Below are positions 49,961 to 59,557 of a DNA stretch of 64,000 bases, one piece after another. Both the position numbers and the translations under genes were made by a program. The stretch's first letter is position 1, and each line of letters starts with the position of its first letter. This stretch comes from Bisporella sp. PMI_857. Its lineage: Eukaryota > Ascomycota > Leotiomycetes > Helotiales > Helotiaceae. The notes under the pieces were generated by a model that saw only the letters and a program-made list of their open reading frames with translations, had not been told where the DNA came from and did no database searches. Location: NCBI GenBank assembly GCA_021307315.1, contig JAJSPD010000001.1:620001-684000 (forward strand), in the 5' to 3' direction.

Positions 49961-51140
49961 AACTAGAAACGGCCTAATCAATTAATGCGAGTAATATAAC
50001 GGCGCCTACAAACGGTCCTGCACAATTCATGTTGTTACCATTAACGGGGAGGACGGTAGAGAATGGCATCTAAATTATGGTGAATCCTATGTAGCACAGA
50101 GCGAGCAAATTGGCTACCACTCCACATCTCCTCCTATAGAAATGGCCCCATGCTATAGAATTAGGTCGTGATATAGGTCGGAGAAAAAGGAATAATATTG
50201 GTACAAAGCACGAGATGTACAAAGCCAGAGCTGAAAGTGAGATGAAGGCGTTAAATGCGGCAGTGCTCCTGATATTTGATCATGGGGAGGAGTGAAACGC
50301 AGATATCAGCCATAAAGAGGGCATTAAGGGGCGCCCTGAGCCGGGATTAACCTACCCATAACATCGGAATGCCGGCCATAAGAGTAGTAATAAAAGAAAG
50401 GCGTGCTCATGTACCCAAAGAACCCGTAGAAGGGTAGTCCGTGATCGAGGGAGAAAGCCCACACGAACCATGACACCGATGCAAATACATTAAAGAACGC
50501 TATGTGATGAAAATGTCCAGCATTGCTACAAACAGATTAATAGCACTTCTGGAGCTGGTCACCTGATAGTAAACTTCAATTATGGGAAGACCGGTAGGCG
50601 TGCTCGTGACAAGATTCAGATCGCCTCTGATGAATAGCAGGCAGATAATCAACCTGAATTGCATGAGGCTGTTGGAGGTGGCCGAGAGGGCCGTACTGTG
50701 TAGCACATTTCTCCGCGATTTCAGTACTCCGTCGCCTATGAAAGTTAGAGCTCCCTTCCAGAAGCGTGTGAAGCAGATTTCCGTTTACTCATGTGCAAAA
50801 CACATCCAAATCCTATCCTGAAGAATTGGCGAATTGAGACTCATATGGTGGGATGACTTGTATACCTGTCAAGGCGTAGGTCACTGTCAGTAGCCCTATT
50901 CGGCTTTCAACAGTTGGAGTCCTCCACCCACTTACATCGTAGGTTAACATCTATAAGGCTCGGCGATATAGCAATGTATGCATAACTTTGTAGATAGGAA
51001 TCTAAGCTTTATTGGAAGAAGTCTGTCTCACCTGGAATACATATTGCACTGAACTCTTCTGTGCCGTTTCTGCTAGAGTGATAATCGATGTGATGTAGAA
51101 CACGATATACGGGATTGCTTCAATAGGCTTTAGCACCCTA
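49930..51140 (-). pseudogene. Decayed amino-acid permease (APC superfamily)
   Basis: No long ORF, but three-frame reading of the minus strand gives an ordered series of permease fragments: IEAIPYIVFYITSIITLAE (about 51115-51055), SGWRTPTVESRIGLLTVTY (about 50935-50880), LLFIRGDLNLVTSTPTGLP (about 50640-50585), FASVSWFVWAFSLDHGLP (about 50485-50430), NAFISLSALALYISCFVPI (about 50250-50195) and MPFSTVLPVNGNNMNCAG (about 50069-50016). They follow the order of GABA/choline-type fungal permeases. Frameshifts separate them, and two positions where the family has Trp are TAG (50070-50072 and 49974-49976). The first half of the gene is missing; AT-rich sequence starts at its upstream edge. It is a different subfamily from the intact permease at 32-34 kb. 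Confidence 0.8.
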
Positions 51141-51436
51141 CAAAACCATAAATTACTATACTTACTAACATTTTTTGAAAAGTTGAATAAAGAAACTGAG
51201 AAAAAGTGAAAATATTTATATTTTAACGTTGGGTCATGTGACTTACTTCAATTCTATAGGATCTATTGACTTATTTCCTATTTGAGTCATTTCACGAGGC
51301 TTATTTACAGTTCAGGCTGTTTTACAGCCTGAGGGGTGGCGAAACGGCCAAGCTTATTGGCCAGATTTGGATTAGTTGCTCTTGGCGTCAGGACCCCTAT
51401 TTTCATCACTCTTGATTCTGTTAGGGTTCCAGTTGG

Positions 51437-51509
51437 CCCAGGGTAGAGAAAAGCTTCGCCAGGGTAGAGAATCGAACCTTAATTCAGACTAAAATGCTCT
51501 ACTCTGGCC
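51437..51509. repeat. Triple 11-mer cluster, two direct and one inverted
   Basis: CCAGGGTAGAG occurs at 51438-51448 and 51459-51469, and its inverted form CTCTACTCTGG (one mismatch) at 51497-51507. The second and third copies can form an 11-bp stem around a 27-nt loop. The minus-strand loop contains GGTTCGATTC, which resembles a pol III B box, but no cloverleaf can be drawn. Confidence 0.6.
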
Positions 51510-51603
51510 AAGCTTGAAAAGCATAAAGTTCTACTTTGGCTCAAGTTAAGTTGTATTTTAATTGTAGTATATGCCCAGCATAAATCGTGCAGTATTTGAC
51601 AAC

Positions 51604-51621
51604 ACCGCCGCCGCCGCCGCC
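51604..51621 (+). repeat. GCC trinucleotide microsatellite
   Basis: About six CCG/GCC units in non-coding DNA. Confidence 0.7.
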
Positions 51622-53167
51622 CAGAATCCTGGTGTGTTTAGCTATCACTATAGTGAGCATATGCTGAACCACGTTTGACTATTTTTTAGCACATACTAAG
51701 CATATGCAGGCTCTATTCTCAACAACAATCTTAGCTGAGTTCCCGCTCGCTAAACCGCTTTTGCTGTCACCGGTGGAAATCGCAAGCATACACTCGGCCT
51801 ATGCACTTGTCATCGGCAAGTTCTCACACCGTATGAAGTGAGCGTAGAGCTTCTAGGTCATGAGAGAAAAGGGAATTTGCAATATCAAAGGCAGAGGTCC
51901 ATAGAGCAACTCCATAGTATGTCCCAATTTGTAGTTTGATATTCTTTAGGGATCTTGGGCCAAATTACAACCTGCGCTTCTTGGGACGAATCATTTCCTC
52001 CCGGCTTGGACTATGCATTCTAGAAGCCACTTGTTCTCCCATACCACCCGCAACTGAAAAGAGTTCCCACTTTCACTGAACCGTGACGATTATAAGGCTG
52101 GGTATCTTTCCATTACGGTTGTTACCACCGGTGGAACAGTTTACTGGTGGTTCTGTTCCCTCTTGGGGCGTGCGCGCTGGAGCCTTACTTCATGGCGCTA
52201 GGGAGAGAATTTCTGAATACTGTTTGCCTTGAAATATACGGCTTTCAATGTAGCATTGCACAAGAAATGCCCATTAACATATATCAGCTATGTGGCATTT
52301 CGGAGTTAGACTCATGCGCTACTTTCTCTTCTCTACATAATCTCCATATTAAGTAAACCTGCATCCTAGTGACGCGTATGCCGTGGACTTGGAATACCAC
52401 AATCAAAGTCTTTCCCTTCTCCATGTATCTCTTCAAGTGAGCACTAGTAGATGTCGAACTCTTGAAGTGAGCGGCTGTTGACTAGTTTTCATGTTGCTGT
52501 TAGGAGGTATTTTTAGATATTATCAGCTGCATCATTTCTAGTGGTTAACGTACTGCATACTGCTGTCGTGATTGATTCCATATTCATGCATCGACATCAG
52601 AAAATGTGGTACTTCCCATGAGTTATTTCCCTTATAACTACGGATAGCACATACGGCCACAGACCGAGAAGTTTTGGGCATCACGTCTACTCTGCCTAGA
52701 TCGGTAGCCTAGTAGTTGGGTTTGTTACCCCTAACGAATTTCTACTGGTGTATGCCCTTGTGTAGTTTTTGGGTTCTACCTTGTTCTCTTTTATATGTGT
52801 GAGTGTTGGCTGGATTGCAGGTAGGATCGACCTCTGGGATATTGCTCATTAATATACCAAGTGGGCATACCTTCAGAGAGGACATTGGTAGATGACACGG
52901 AGAGGAATAAAGATGGTAAGTTCAAGATGATATGATTTATCTTGAAGAAGTTTAATGATTGCTTGTTTAACTCCATGCTATGCATATCTCTCCATTCTCA
53001 TATCCATACCAAAGCGGTGGGTTGCCCACATGTCAAACACGACCATGTTTTCCGTCCCTTAAACACCATTCTCTTTCCTGAAACGCCTCAAAACGAAAGT
53101 CTTAAACTCCATAAATACCCGGATTCTCATCAGTACGGCCATAAAATCAGTTCCAAAAAGGATCTCT

Positions 53168-53965
53168 TCATATCTTTAAGTGACAAGCCTCGCCACCAGC
53201 ACCAGTCCAGCCAGTAAGCCTGTTCGCAACATCGCTGGAATAGCACGCCGTGCCTGTGACTGGCTTGCCCAAATCGCCGCCTGGGTAGCTGCCCGTGTTG
53301 TATATACGTGCTGCGATGTAATAGGCTGTGGCATCTTTTCCATTCGCTTTGGCCAAACATTGCTTCAATCCATCACCATGGGCGGTACCCTCGGCACCAT
53401 CTTTGATCATCTGGTATATCGTCTCCTTGGGGCAGGGGACGGCAGTACAACCAACACCGTTATGTGTCTGCATCAGGCCTGGATTCGTGACACCATTGGC
53501 CGTCGTTGGGGCGCGGACACATCCCTTAGTCTCTTGCATTATGATGGCGAAGATGAATCGTGGGTCTAGCCCGGATGACTTCGCCTTCGCCTTCACGCCG
53601 CTCTTAATCTGCTGGATCTCTTCCGGGGAATTGTTTTTAGTACCAAACTGGGTGCAAGATGCAGCCATTATGCCTTCGTTGGCCTTGAACATGGTCTCAA
53701 AGCTACCAACCCACTCGCTCATCTTAGGCCAGTTTTTGCCGTCGCCGGTATGGAGCTTGTATGCGCCGGAACCAGCTCCTCCTCCACCAGCAGCCCGTTT
53801 CTGCTCGTCATTAACTTTCGGGACAATTGGGGTAGAGTCTTGTTTCCATTGCCCACCGTCCTGGCGGGCGACTATAGCAGATACGGGGCTGTCGACATTG
53901 TCCAAGGGAAGCGAATGAGTGAATGTTGCCACGGAAAGTAAAGTGAGGAGGGCCGCAGATCTCAT
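53168..53965 (-). CDS. Secreted lysozyme-like (SLT-fold) protein
   Basis: A single exon of 265 residues. A signal peptide (MRSAALLTLLSVATFTHS) and a pro-like region with a Gly-rich hinge (GGGGAGSG) precede the domain. The core at about 133-170 reads DPRFIFAIIMQETKGC, then NPGLMQTHNG. The Glu at 145 and the downstream GLMQ match the lysozyme-like / lytic transglycosylase fold (Q-E-[ST]...GLMQ), so hydrolysis of peptidoglycan or chitin-type polymer is possible. Six Cys in the mature part suggest disulfides. The family is common in secretomes of plant-associated ascomycetes. Activity and target are not shown by the sequence. A 196-codon antisense ORF is a shadow. Confidence 0.8.
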   Translation of the reverse strand: MRSAALLTLLSVATFTHSLPLDNVDSPVSAIVARQDGGQWKQDSTPIVPKVNDEQKRAAGGGGAGSGAYKLHTGDGKNWPKMSEWVGSFETMFKANEGIMAASCTQFGTKNNSPEEIQQIKSGVKAKAKSSGLDPRFIFAIIMQETKGCVRAPTTANGVTNPGLMQTHNGVGCTAVPCPKETIYQMIKDGAEGTAHGDGLKQCLAKANGKDATAYYIAARIYNTGSYPGGDLGKPVTGTACYSSDVANRLTGWTGAGGEACHLKI

Positions 53966-55804
53966 GATGACAGCTTATACTTTGACAGGAGGCTTATAGA
54001 GTAGATGAAGAGAGAGGTTGATAAGGTTAGAAGTAGAGGCTGATGGGCTGATAATACTCATTTTAGCGGAATCTATAAGATATATATAGTTTGAGATAAT
54101 GATGTATATGTCGGAGGATGCCTATGCATTGATGGAGACGGGTAACACACGTCTTGATTGCAGTAAACCTATTACTCACAGATTCCTGAAGAGCATCGGT
54201 CGCGAACTCTAGGGATTGGGATAATGGAACATGACTTGACTCAGTTGGGTCTAGAAATCCCATCCTAATCAACTAGCAGAGTCTCACCGAGGGGTAGACA
54301 TGCGGTGTATGTGTCTGACCATGGATATTCAACTCCAGCACACTGGTGCTGGAGAAGCTGAGGACGAGCAGGAAGCAGGAACGCGGATCAAGAGGATGCC
54401 ATTTATTGTGTCGTCTTGGTGCTCGATGTGGCCTGATGGCCCAACCAAAGTCGACAGACAGATCAGTAGGAACAAGCGAGCCATTGATCGCAAACAAATG
54501 CAACAAAGACTGAGCGGTCGGGGTACTTCTTGTTGTTCAACTCAGCCACATTATCACTACGAATCCTTGATTAACTCTGCCGTAGAATTGGCTGGTATCG
54601 CGTCAAGTCTGTCATGATACGTTGCTCGGTAATCAATTCAAGGTTAGGTAGGTGCGCTGTCCTACTGAATCGTTTAAAGCAGATTCCTCTTCTCGTCCCT
54701 CATCCATTTGAGGATGAATCTGGAGCTGGTACTTGGTGTTGTAAGGATCAAGTGTGACCATGCCAGAGTTTGTTCCCTCTTATTGACTAAAAGCCGAGTC
54801 TTGGCGGATTATGGTTAACTACTACCACTCCTTCGTGTAACCGCAATATAGGGTGTTTGTGAGAACTGAAGTGCTCTACCGGACTGAACGAGGGACACTG
54901 AAACGCTATTTCTCAATCTTCTACAATGAGATATTGCACGTACTTATCGCTCATTACGGCCTGGCAAAGTCCCGAAAGTATTAGCGGCTAGAGTCTGAAC
55001 GCGAATTATGCCAAGCCCCATTTCAGGATGGAGGATTGCTAAGCCTCCAAATGACCGTTTACTCAATGGTTAGTGGAAATAAAATCAAGCGTAGGTAAGA
55101 CCTTCCTGCTGATTCTGTATAAAACTTATTGATGGCCCAAATGCCACGCTGGAATGATCCCCAGGTAAGCACATCATTGAATGCATGATATCTTTCGTGC
55201 TCTTCATTCCCTGACGGCACAACGTGCATCTGCATCTGCATGGCAATGATTGTCGGTTCACTTGCGATAAACGAGAGTAGTTGTGATAAAAGAAGAGCCC
55301 AGATATCGAAGTATCGCAATGTAACCTCTACAACGTGTCATCTTAGCAGGAGCGCTAAAGCAGGAATTAAAGACGAATCTCAACTCTCTCTCTCGCTCTC
55401 TAACATATTATACGGCCCTTGCTTACAAATGATTTCTCGCCCGTTGCTGAACATGCGAAATATTCCACATGCGTTTTGCTATATCCATCGTTCGACATAT
55501 TCCGATGGGATAGTAGGCCTAACCTTCCTAGTCGAAATCTGCGCCAATGACAGACGTCGCCCAAGTGGAAATATTACAGCGCATAGCATGCCACCCTCAT
55601 ATAGTTAGGTAGCTAAACTACAGCTGCCGTAGCATCGCTGAGGTTCCAATTTGTCCAAATTTCTGAGCCTGTGTTGCCGGAGGCATTGCCGACCCGACGA
55701 AAGTAACGACATGGCATGAGTTCGTAGTAATTGTCGGCCGTAGCACCGCAGCGGTGCACCGGAGGACCATTGATCGTCTATATCCATCTAGATCGCAAAT
55801 GTGC
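53966..55804. other. 1.8 kb gap
   Basis: Upstream region of the lysozyme-like gene (TATATATAG near 54079) and 3' flank of SLD5. ORFs at 54273-54617 on both strands and 55059-55319 lack ATG starts or coding character. Nothing supported. Confidence 0.45.
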
Positions 55805-56595
55805 TCAAACCAATTCAATCTCCCCCTTCTCCAGATGCTCCCTCACATCAGACCACCTCGCAACCACTACCTCCCCCCTCGCAACCTCAACCTCTTGATC
55901 CTGATCCCTTCCCCTTCCAAGGACAATAGCTCCACCGTCCTCCCCGTCTCCACCTCCCAATCCCCTCGCAAAGACCGCGCTATCCTCATCTGGACCTCCA
56001 ATCATTGTCGTGTCTCCTGCCGTATCATTGAGATTCTGCAATCCTTGCGGAAAGCCCCCGAGAAAACTGCTCAAATAATGATTGTGTAGTAACTGCTGAT
56101 GCCTTGTCGCATAGGCCGTTTCCATTTCGCTCATTTTGTCCTGCATTGCGGGTGTAGAGAGGTAATGGAGGGTATGTTTGTCAATCTTGGAAATGCGGCA
56201 ACGCAGGTAAGAGCGAACGAGGAACTTCCATCGCTCGACTTCCGTTTGTATGATTATGAGGCCAAAGTTCGTCTTTGGGTCCATGTCGCCGGTCATTTCT
56301 TCAACTTTGGAAATTTGTATTTTTATGAGGGCGGTTACGCGGTCGATCAACCCATCCTTGGGCCATCTATTAGGTGGATTGTGAGCAAGAGAACTCTTTG
56401 TCTTGAGGGGTAGCACGCATACGGCAGAAGTTCAGGACACGCACGCTCATTGACCCAAGCTCGTGTTAGTGCTTGGAGATCTTCTTGCCCTGGATGTAAT
56501 CCTCGTCCTGCATTCGCATATTGTACATCATATTCTGTGAATGGATCTTGAGGGTCGCGTGAAACATCAGCGAGGATGTCTGCGATGTCTTCCAT
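55805..56595 (-). CDS. SLD5: GINS complex subunit Sld5
   Basis: Part of the GINS tetramer that with Cdc45 and MCM2-7 forms the replicative CMG helicase. Exons 56595-56417 and 56366-55805 (minus strand) give 246 residues. The N terminus [15 protein letters not shown] and ELLPYA...DGLIDRV form the family's A-domain start; [29 protein letters not shown] is the central helix pair; the short C-terminal B domain ends [28 protein letters not shown]. The 50-nt intron (GTGCTA donor, CTAATAG end) is needed because the two halves lie in different frames. The upstream in-frame codon at 56607 is GTG, so the start is the ATG at 56595. The Gly/Asp-rich linker is longer than in yeast. Confidence 0.9.
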
Positions 56596-56739
56596 TTTTA
56601 TGAGCACTAACAGAAATTAAAGAAAGATTGGTGAAACTCTCACAAACACAGAAAGGCAGTTGCTATCGCCGTATCATTTCTAGCTGTTAATGAAGAGGGA
56701 AGGATGGCACCTATAGAGGGGTCGCCACGAAGCCGAGAA

Positions 56740-56745
56740 ACGCGT
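56740..56745. promoter_or_regulatory. MCB box upstream of SLD5
   Basis: A perfect ACGCGT, 145-150 bp upstream of the SLD5 start codon, the same element as in front of CDC6. MBF-type G1/S regulation is inferred. The hexamer also occurs by chance elsewhere in the window (near 21916 and 52371). Confidence 0.45.
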
Positions 56746-56873
56746 CAAGGCTGGAGCTTAGTGGAGCAGGCCCCTGGTCTTAGCGCGCCGCATTAAATCT
56801 AAATGGCAAAAAAAAAAATTCCTCAAATTTCTTGCCATCTGAGCAATTTGACAACAGCAAAAATACTGGGCAA

Positions 56874-57027
56874 AAAATTGGTAGCTTCTCTTTGATTGAG
56901 CGTGTCATCCTTAGTGCAGGGGCCATGCTAATCTTCTCTGTATCGTTTCCTGCAGATTGGTGTTAGTGGTTACAATTTGGGCATGGAGGTGGGGTTCCTT
57001 ACAAATTGACCAAATGCCCGAAGGCGT
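56874..57027 (-). ncRNA. SNR6: U6 spliceosomal snRNA gene with an intron
   Basis: The catalytic snRNA of the spliceosome. On the minus strand, exon 1 (about 57027-57003) contains the 5' hairpin GCC-TTCG-GGC followed by ATTTGGTCAATTT. Exon 2 (56949 to about 56874) contains GAAACGATACAGAGAAGATT, with the invariant ACAGAGA box, then AGCATGGCCCCTGC for U4 pairing, the internal stem-loop region AAGGATGACACGC, and ends in a T run at 56872-56877 (pol III terminator). Between them, 57002-56950 is a 53-nt sequence starting GTAAGG and ending CTGCAG, with ACTAAC 13 nt from the end: an mRNA-type intron. A TATATG at 57055-57050 sits about 25 bp upstream of the likely start, as expected for a pol III U6 promoter. 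The exact 5' end is approximate. Confidence 0.92.
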
Positions 57028-57050
57028 AGAAATTTATGCTAAAAGAAAAC

Positions 57051-57736
57051 ATATACTAATGATGTGCCTTAATTGCATTGGAGGATCTCGGAAACCCACT
57101 CCGAAATATTACTCTCATGAACAGCAACACTATGTTGAGCCCTATTTCAAGTAATGCTATCAAAGTCTACTAAAGCAACGTTTCATTCCGCACATTGTAC
57201 GAAGTGAGCTGTACAGCTGTATGTCAGCGCTTTGGAACTAGTTTCTGCGATCTATAGGGCCGCCTTTCACAATACCATTTTGAAACATGATAAAAAGGCA
57301 AACATACCGCGATCTTGGAAAACGAAATGTGTACTTTGAGACCCTTTTTGGTTCATTTCTCAGTCTATTAGTGATCAAGAGCACGTCAGACCTGAAGTAG
57401 GTGAGGAGGTCTCTTGAGAGCCGCTATTTTGTGATTTCAGAAAAAGGTGTTTGCATTCTGTGTGTGATCACGTGAGCAAAAATAAAATAAAATAAAATAA
57501 TTAACCCTACCTAAGGAAGCTAGACCATTCGTCCAAGCAGCAACGAACCTATACAAGTAACTTAAATGAACAAGAACAGAATTAGTCCAAATCCATTCTG
57601 TATATAATTACTATTCTATACAACAAGCCGTTGCCGAGTGGGTATCCTTCTATACAATCATTTCGTCATTATCATGTCCCTCATTTCCACATATCTGTTC
57701 TATGCCCAAAGCCTGTTTTGATTTCAATGCAAGCCC
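57051..57736. other. Intergenic region upstream of U6
   Basis: Contains the U6 TATA-like box at its start and an AAAAT pentanucleotide microsatellite at about 57477-57501. No gene recognised. Confidence 0.5.
57477..57501 (+). repeat. AAAAT pentanucleotide microsatellite
   Basis: About five units of AAAAT/AATAA, non-coding. Confidence 0.7.
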
Positions 57737-59557
57737 TTAATATAGCACGTACGCAACAATCCCGAGGACCCCCGCAGCTAGACGATGTATTCGCCGGCTG
57801 CCAGTCTGATTTAGAGCAGCTCCAACTGACGACTTCGTGGGAACTTCTGAACTGGTCGAAGTGAAACCTGGAAATTCGCTATTAGACAAATCATTTCAAA
57901 TTGAGAATGTGCATAGAAGTAGAATATTACCAATGGAAATTGCTGAGGTCTTACTGGTTACTATATCAACGAAGTCAGATTGATCAGTCATGGCTAGGCT
58001 TTGTGTCGGGACTGGCGCTTGTGGTGTGACAAGAGCTATACAATTGAAAGTCAGTGCTTGTTCGAATTGGTTGCTCTTAAAACATGAAACACAGGGTATT
58101 TACTCACAGCCTTGATCGTTGTAGCTTTTCACTATAGTTGAGAAACTGGATGGTCGTGTAATAGTAGTCCCGAAGCCTCGATCGTCCCAGCCAGTGATCG
58201 TCTCAGAAGCTGGCGTAAGCCCAGATGAGGTAGAAGCTGATGGCCATCGGCCTGAAAAGACTGTTTCTTTGGGCTATCAATTATTAGTTAGGACAATATA
58301 TAATCGTACCATTACCTGAGACAAGTTGTCGTGGCAAACGGGAGAGCGAAAGGGCAGGTAATGAAAGGGTGGGTCCTCACTCACTGCTGCAGAACTTGCA
58401 GGCACAACTTTTCCCTCACTCGTGATAATCCATCCAGCTGGTATACCCGCTGTTGATCCAGTATATGTTGGTTCGGTTGTTGCTGTCGTAGGTGAAGCGA
58501 CCCATGGCCAGCCTGTTCTGGTTGCGGTATTTCCATTGCTATCATCTCCAAGCCCTGCGGGAATGGAGGGCGAGGCTGATGTGGCAGCTGGGACCTATTA
58601 AATTGGCTCAGTACTTGACTTCTAATATGTGAATGTGGCGCAATCAAAATTTTGATTACTTACATCTGCACCAGTCACTGTAGCCGCTTTCCCGCCTGCA
58701 TTTCCATTGACCGCACCACCTTTTGCTTGGATTGATGTCCAATCCCCAGATTGGTCTCCATATGAGTATTCTGTTCCGGTTGAGTAATCTGTTACAGATA
58801 AGGACTTGACAAGCATCGTAAATGGACCGTTTGCGTAATTGGTAGGTCCACGGGCCCAATCGATAGTTCCCGAAGGATTGGACGAATCACCACCAGACCA
58901 CGCTCCAAATTTGACCTGCATAGGTGATTGAGGATATTGGTTGGCATCTGCAGTGTCTGGCGTAAGAACTCTGATGATTGTGCCTCCAACCTTCCAAATG
59001 ATTTGGGATTCGGTCCATTCAATTGTATAAGTAATGAACTGATTCTGATTATTGGCGGCAGGATTGAATTGACCGCGATTGTATGTCGTGATATCTCCCT
59101 TCCCAAAGTAGTTGGTCTGCACCTCCATATCGTCTGCTCCAAGCCACTCCATATCTATTTCATCGAGGTCGTCCGATTGCAAGACCAGTGTGCTAACGAT
59201 TCCTGCCCCAGGAGCAGCTTTCATGGTGATCTCGACTTTTCCGAACATAATATAGAAGATGCTGATAAGTTGTGGCGCATCACCTTGCTTGGCAACAGTG
59301 AAGGATACACCATTGTTATCATAGGTAGGATTTCCCAAAGCTGTGAAGGAGTTGACTGAGCCTTGAGTGAAATCGATTGCGATTGATTTTCCCAGAGCAG
59401 GATTCGCAGGACAGCTAGCTGCAGACTATCAGTAAAGGAATGAGATACAAATTCTGGTATACTCACTCGTTGTTAGGGGGTTGCAGGTGCTCCAGGTCTG
59501 AGCTGCAGATTGACCGAACAGCATCATTGTGAGTGTGAGAAGGGTATTAAAAAACAT
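57737..59557 (-). CDS. GPI-anchored Crh-type transglycosylase (GH16) with long C-terminal extension
   Basis: Crh enzymes join chitin to beta-glucan in the fungal wall. Six exons on the minus strand: 59557-59467, 59418-58664, 58594-58316, 58273-58108, 58035-57931 and 57867-57737, giving 508 residues. A signal peptide (MFFNTLLTLTMMLFGQSAAQ) leads into TWSTCNPLTTTSCPANPALG and the GH16 jelly roll. The catalytic motif is DEIDMEWLG (nucleophile and acid/base Glu/Asp). After the GH16 domain (about residue 275) comes a Thr/Pro-rich region, then a patterned segment with GWIITSEGKVVP, DPPFHYLPFR and GWDDRGFGTTITRP, and finally a GPI-type tail LAAGVLGIVAYVLY. The last three introns are supported by phase and by reaching the hydrophobic tail. 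No CBM18 chitin-binding module is seen. Confidence 0.85.

Larger units (their letters stand above)
51141..53167. other. 2 kb gap with repeats, no gene
   Basis: Starts with an AT-rich block (51141-51230), then a cluster of short direct and inverted repeats (51437-51509), a GCC trinucleotide run at 51604-51621 and about 1.5 kb without coding character. It looks like old accessory or mobile-element-derived DNA; no terminal repeats or transposase remnants are recognised. Confidence 0.45.

Noticed and set aside
53328..53918. 196-codon plus-strand ORF
   Set aside because: Antisense shadow of the lysozyme-like gene.
55059..55319. 86-codon minus-strand ORF with a signal-peptide-like start
   Set aside because: The apparent start codon is TTG and no ATG precedes the hydrophobic part.
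56950..57010. tRNA-like A box on the plus strand across the U6 intron
   Set aside because: A string like TGGTGTTAGTGG is present, but there is no anticodon arm or T loop; it is the complement of the intron branch region.
57630..57650. GCCGAGTGGG resembling a Leu/Ser tRNA A box
   Set aside because: No matching T arm or acceptor stem nearby.
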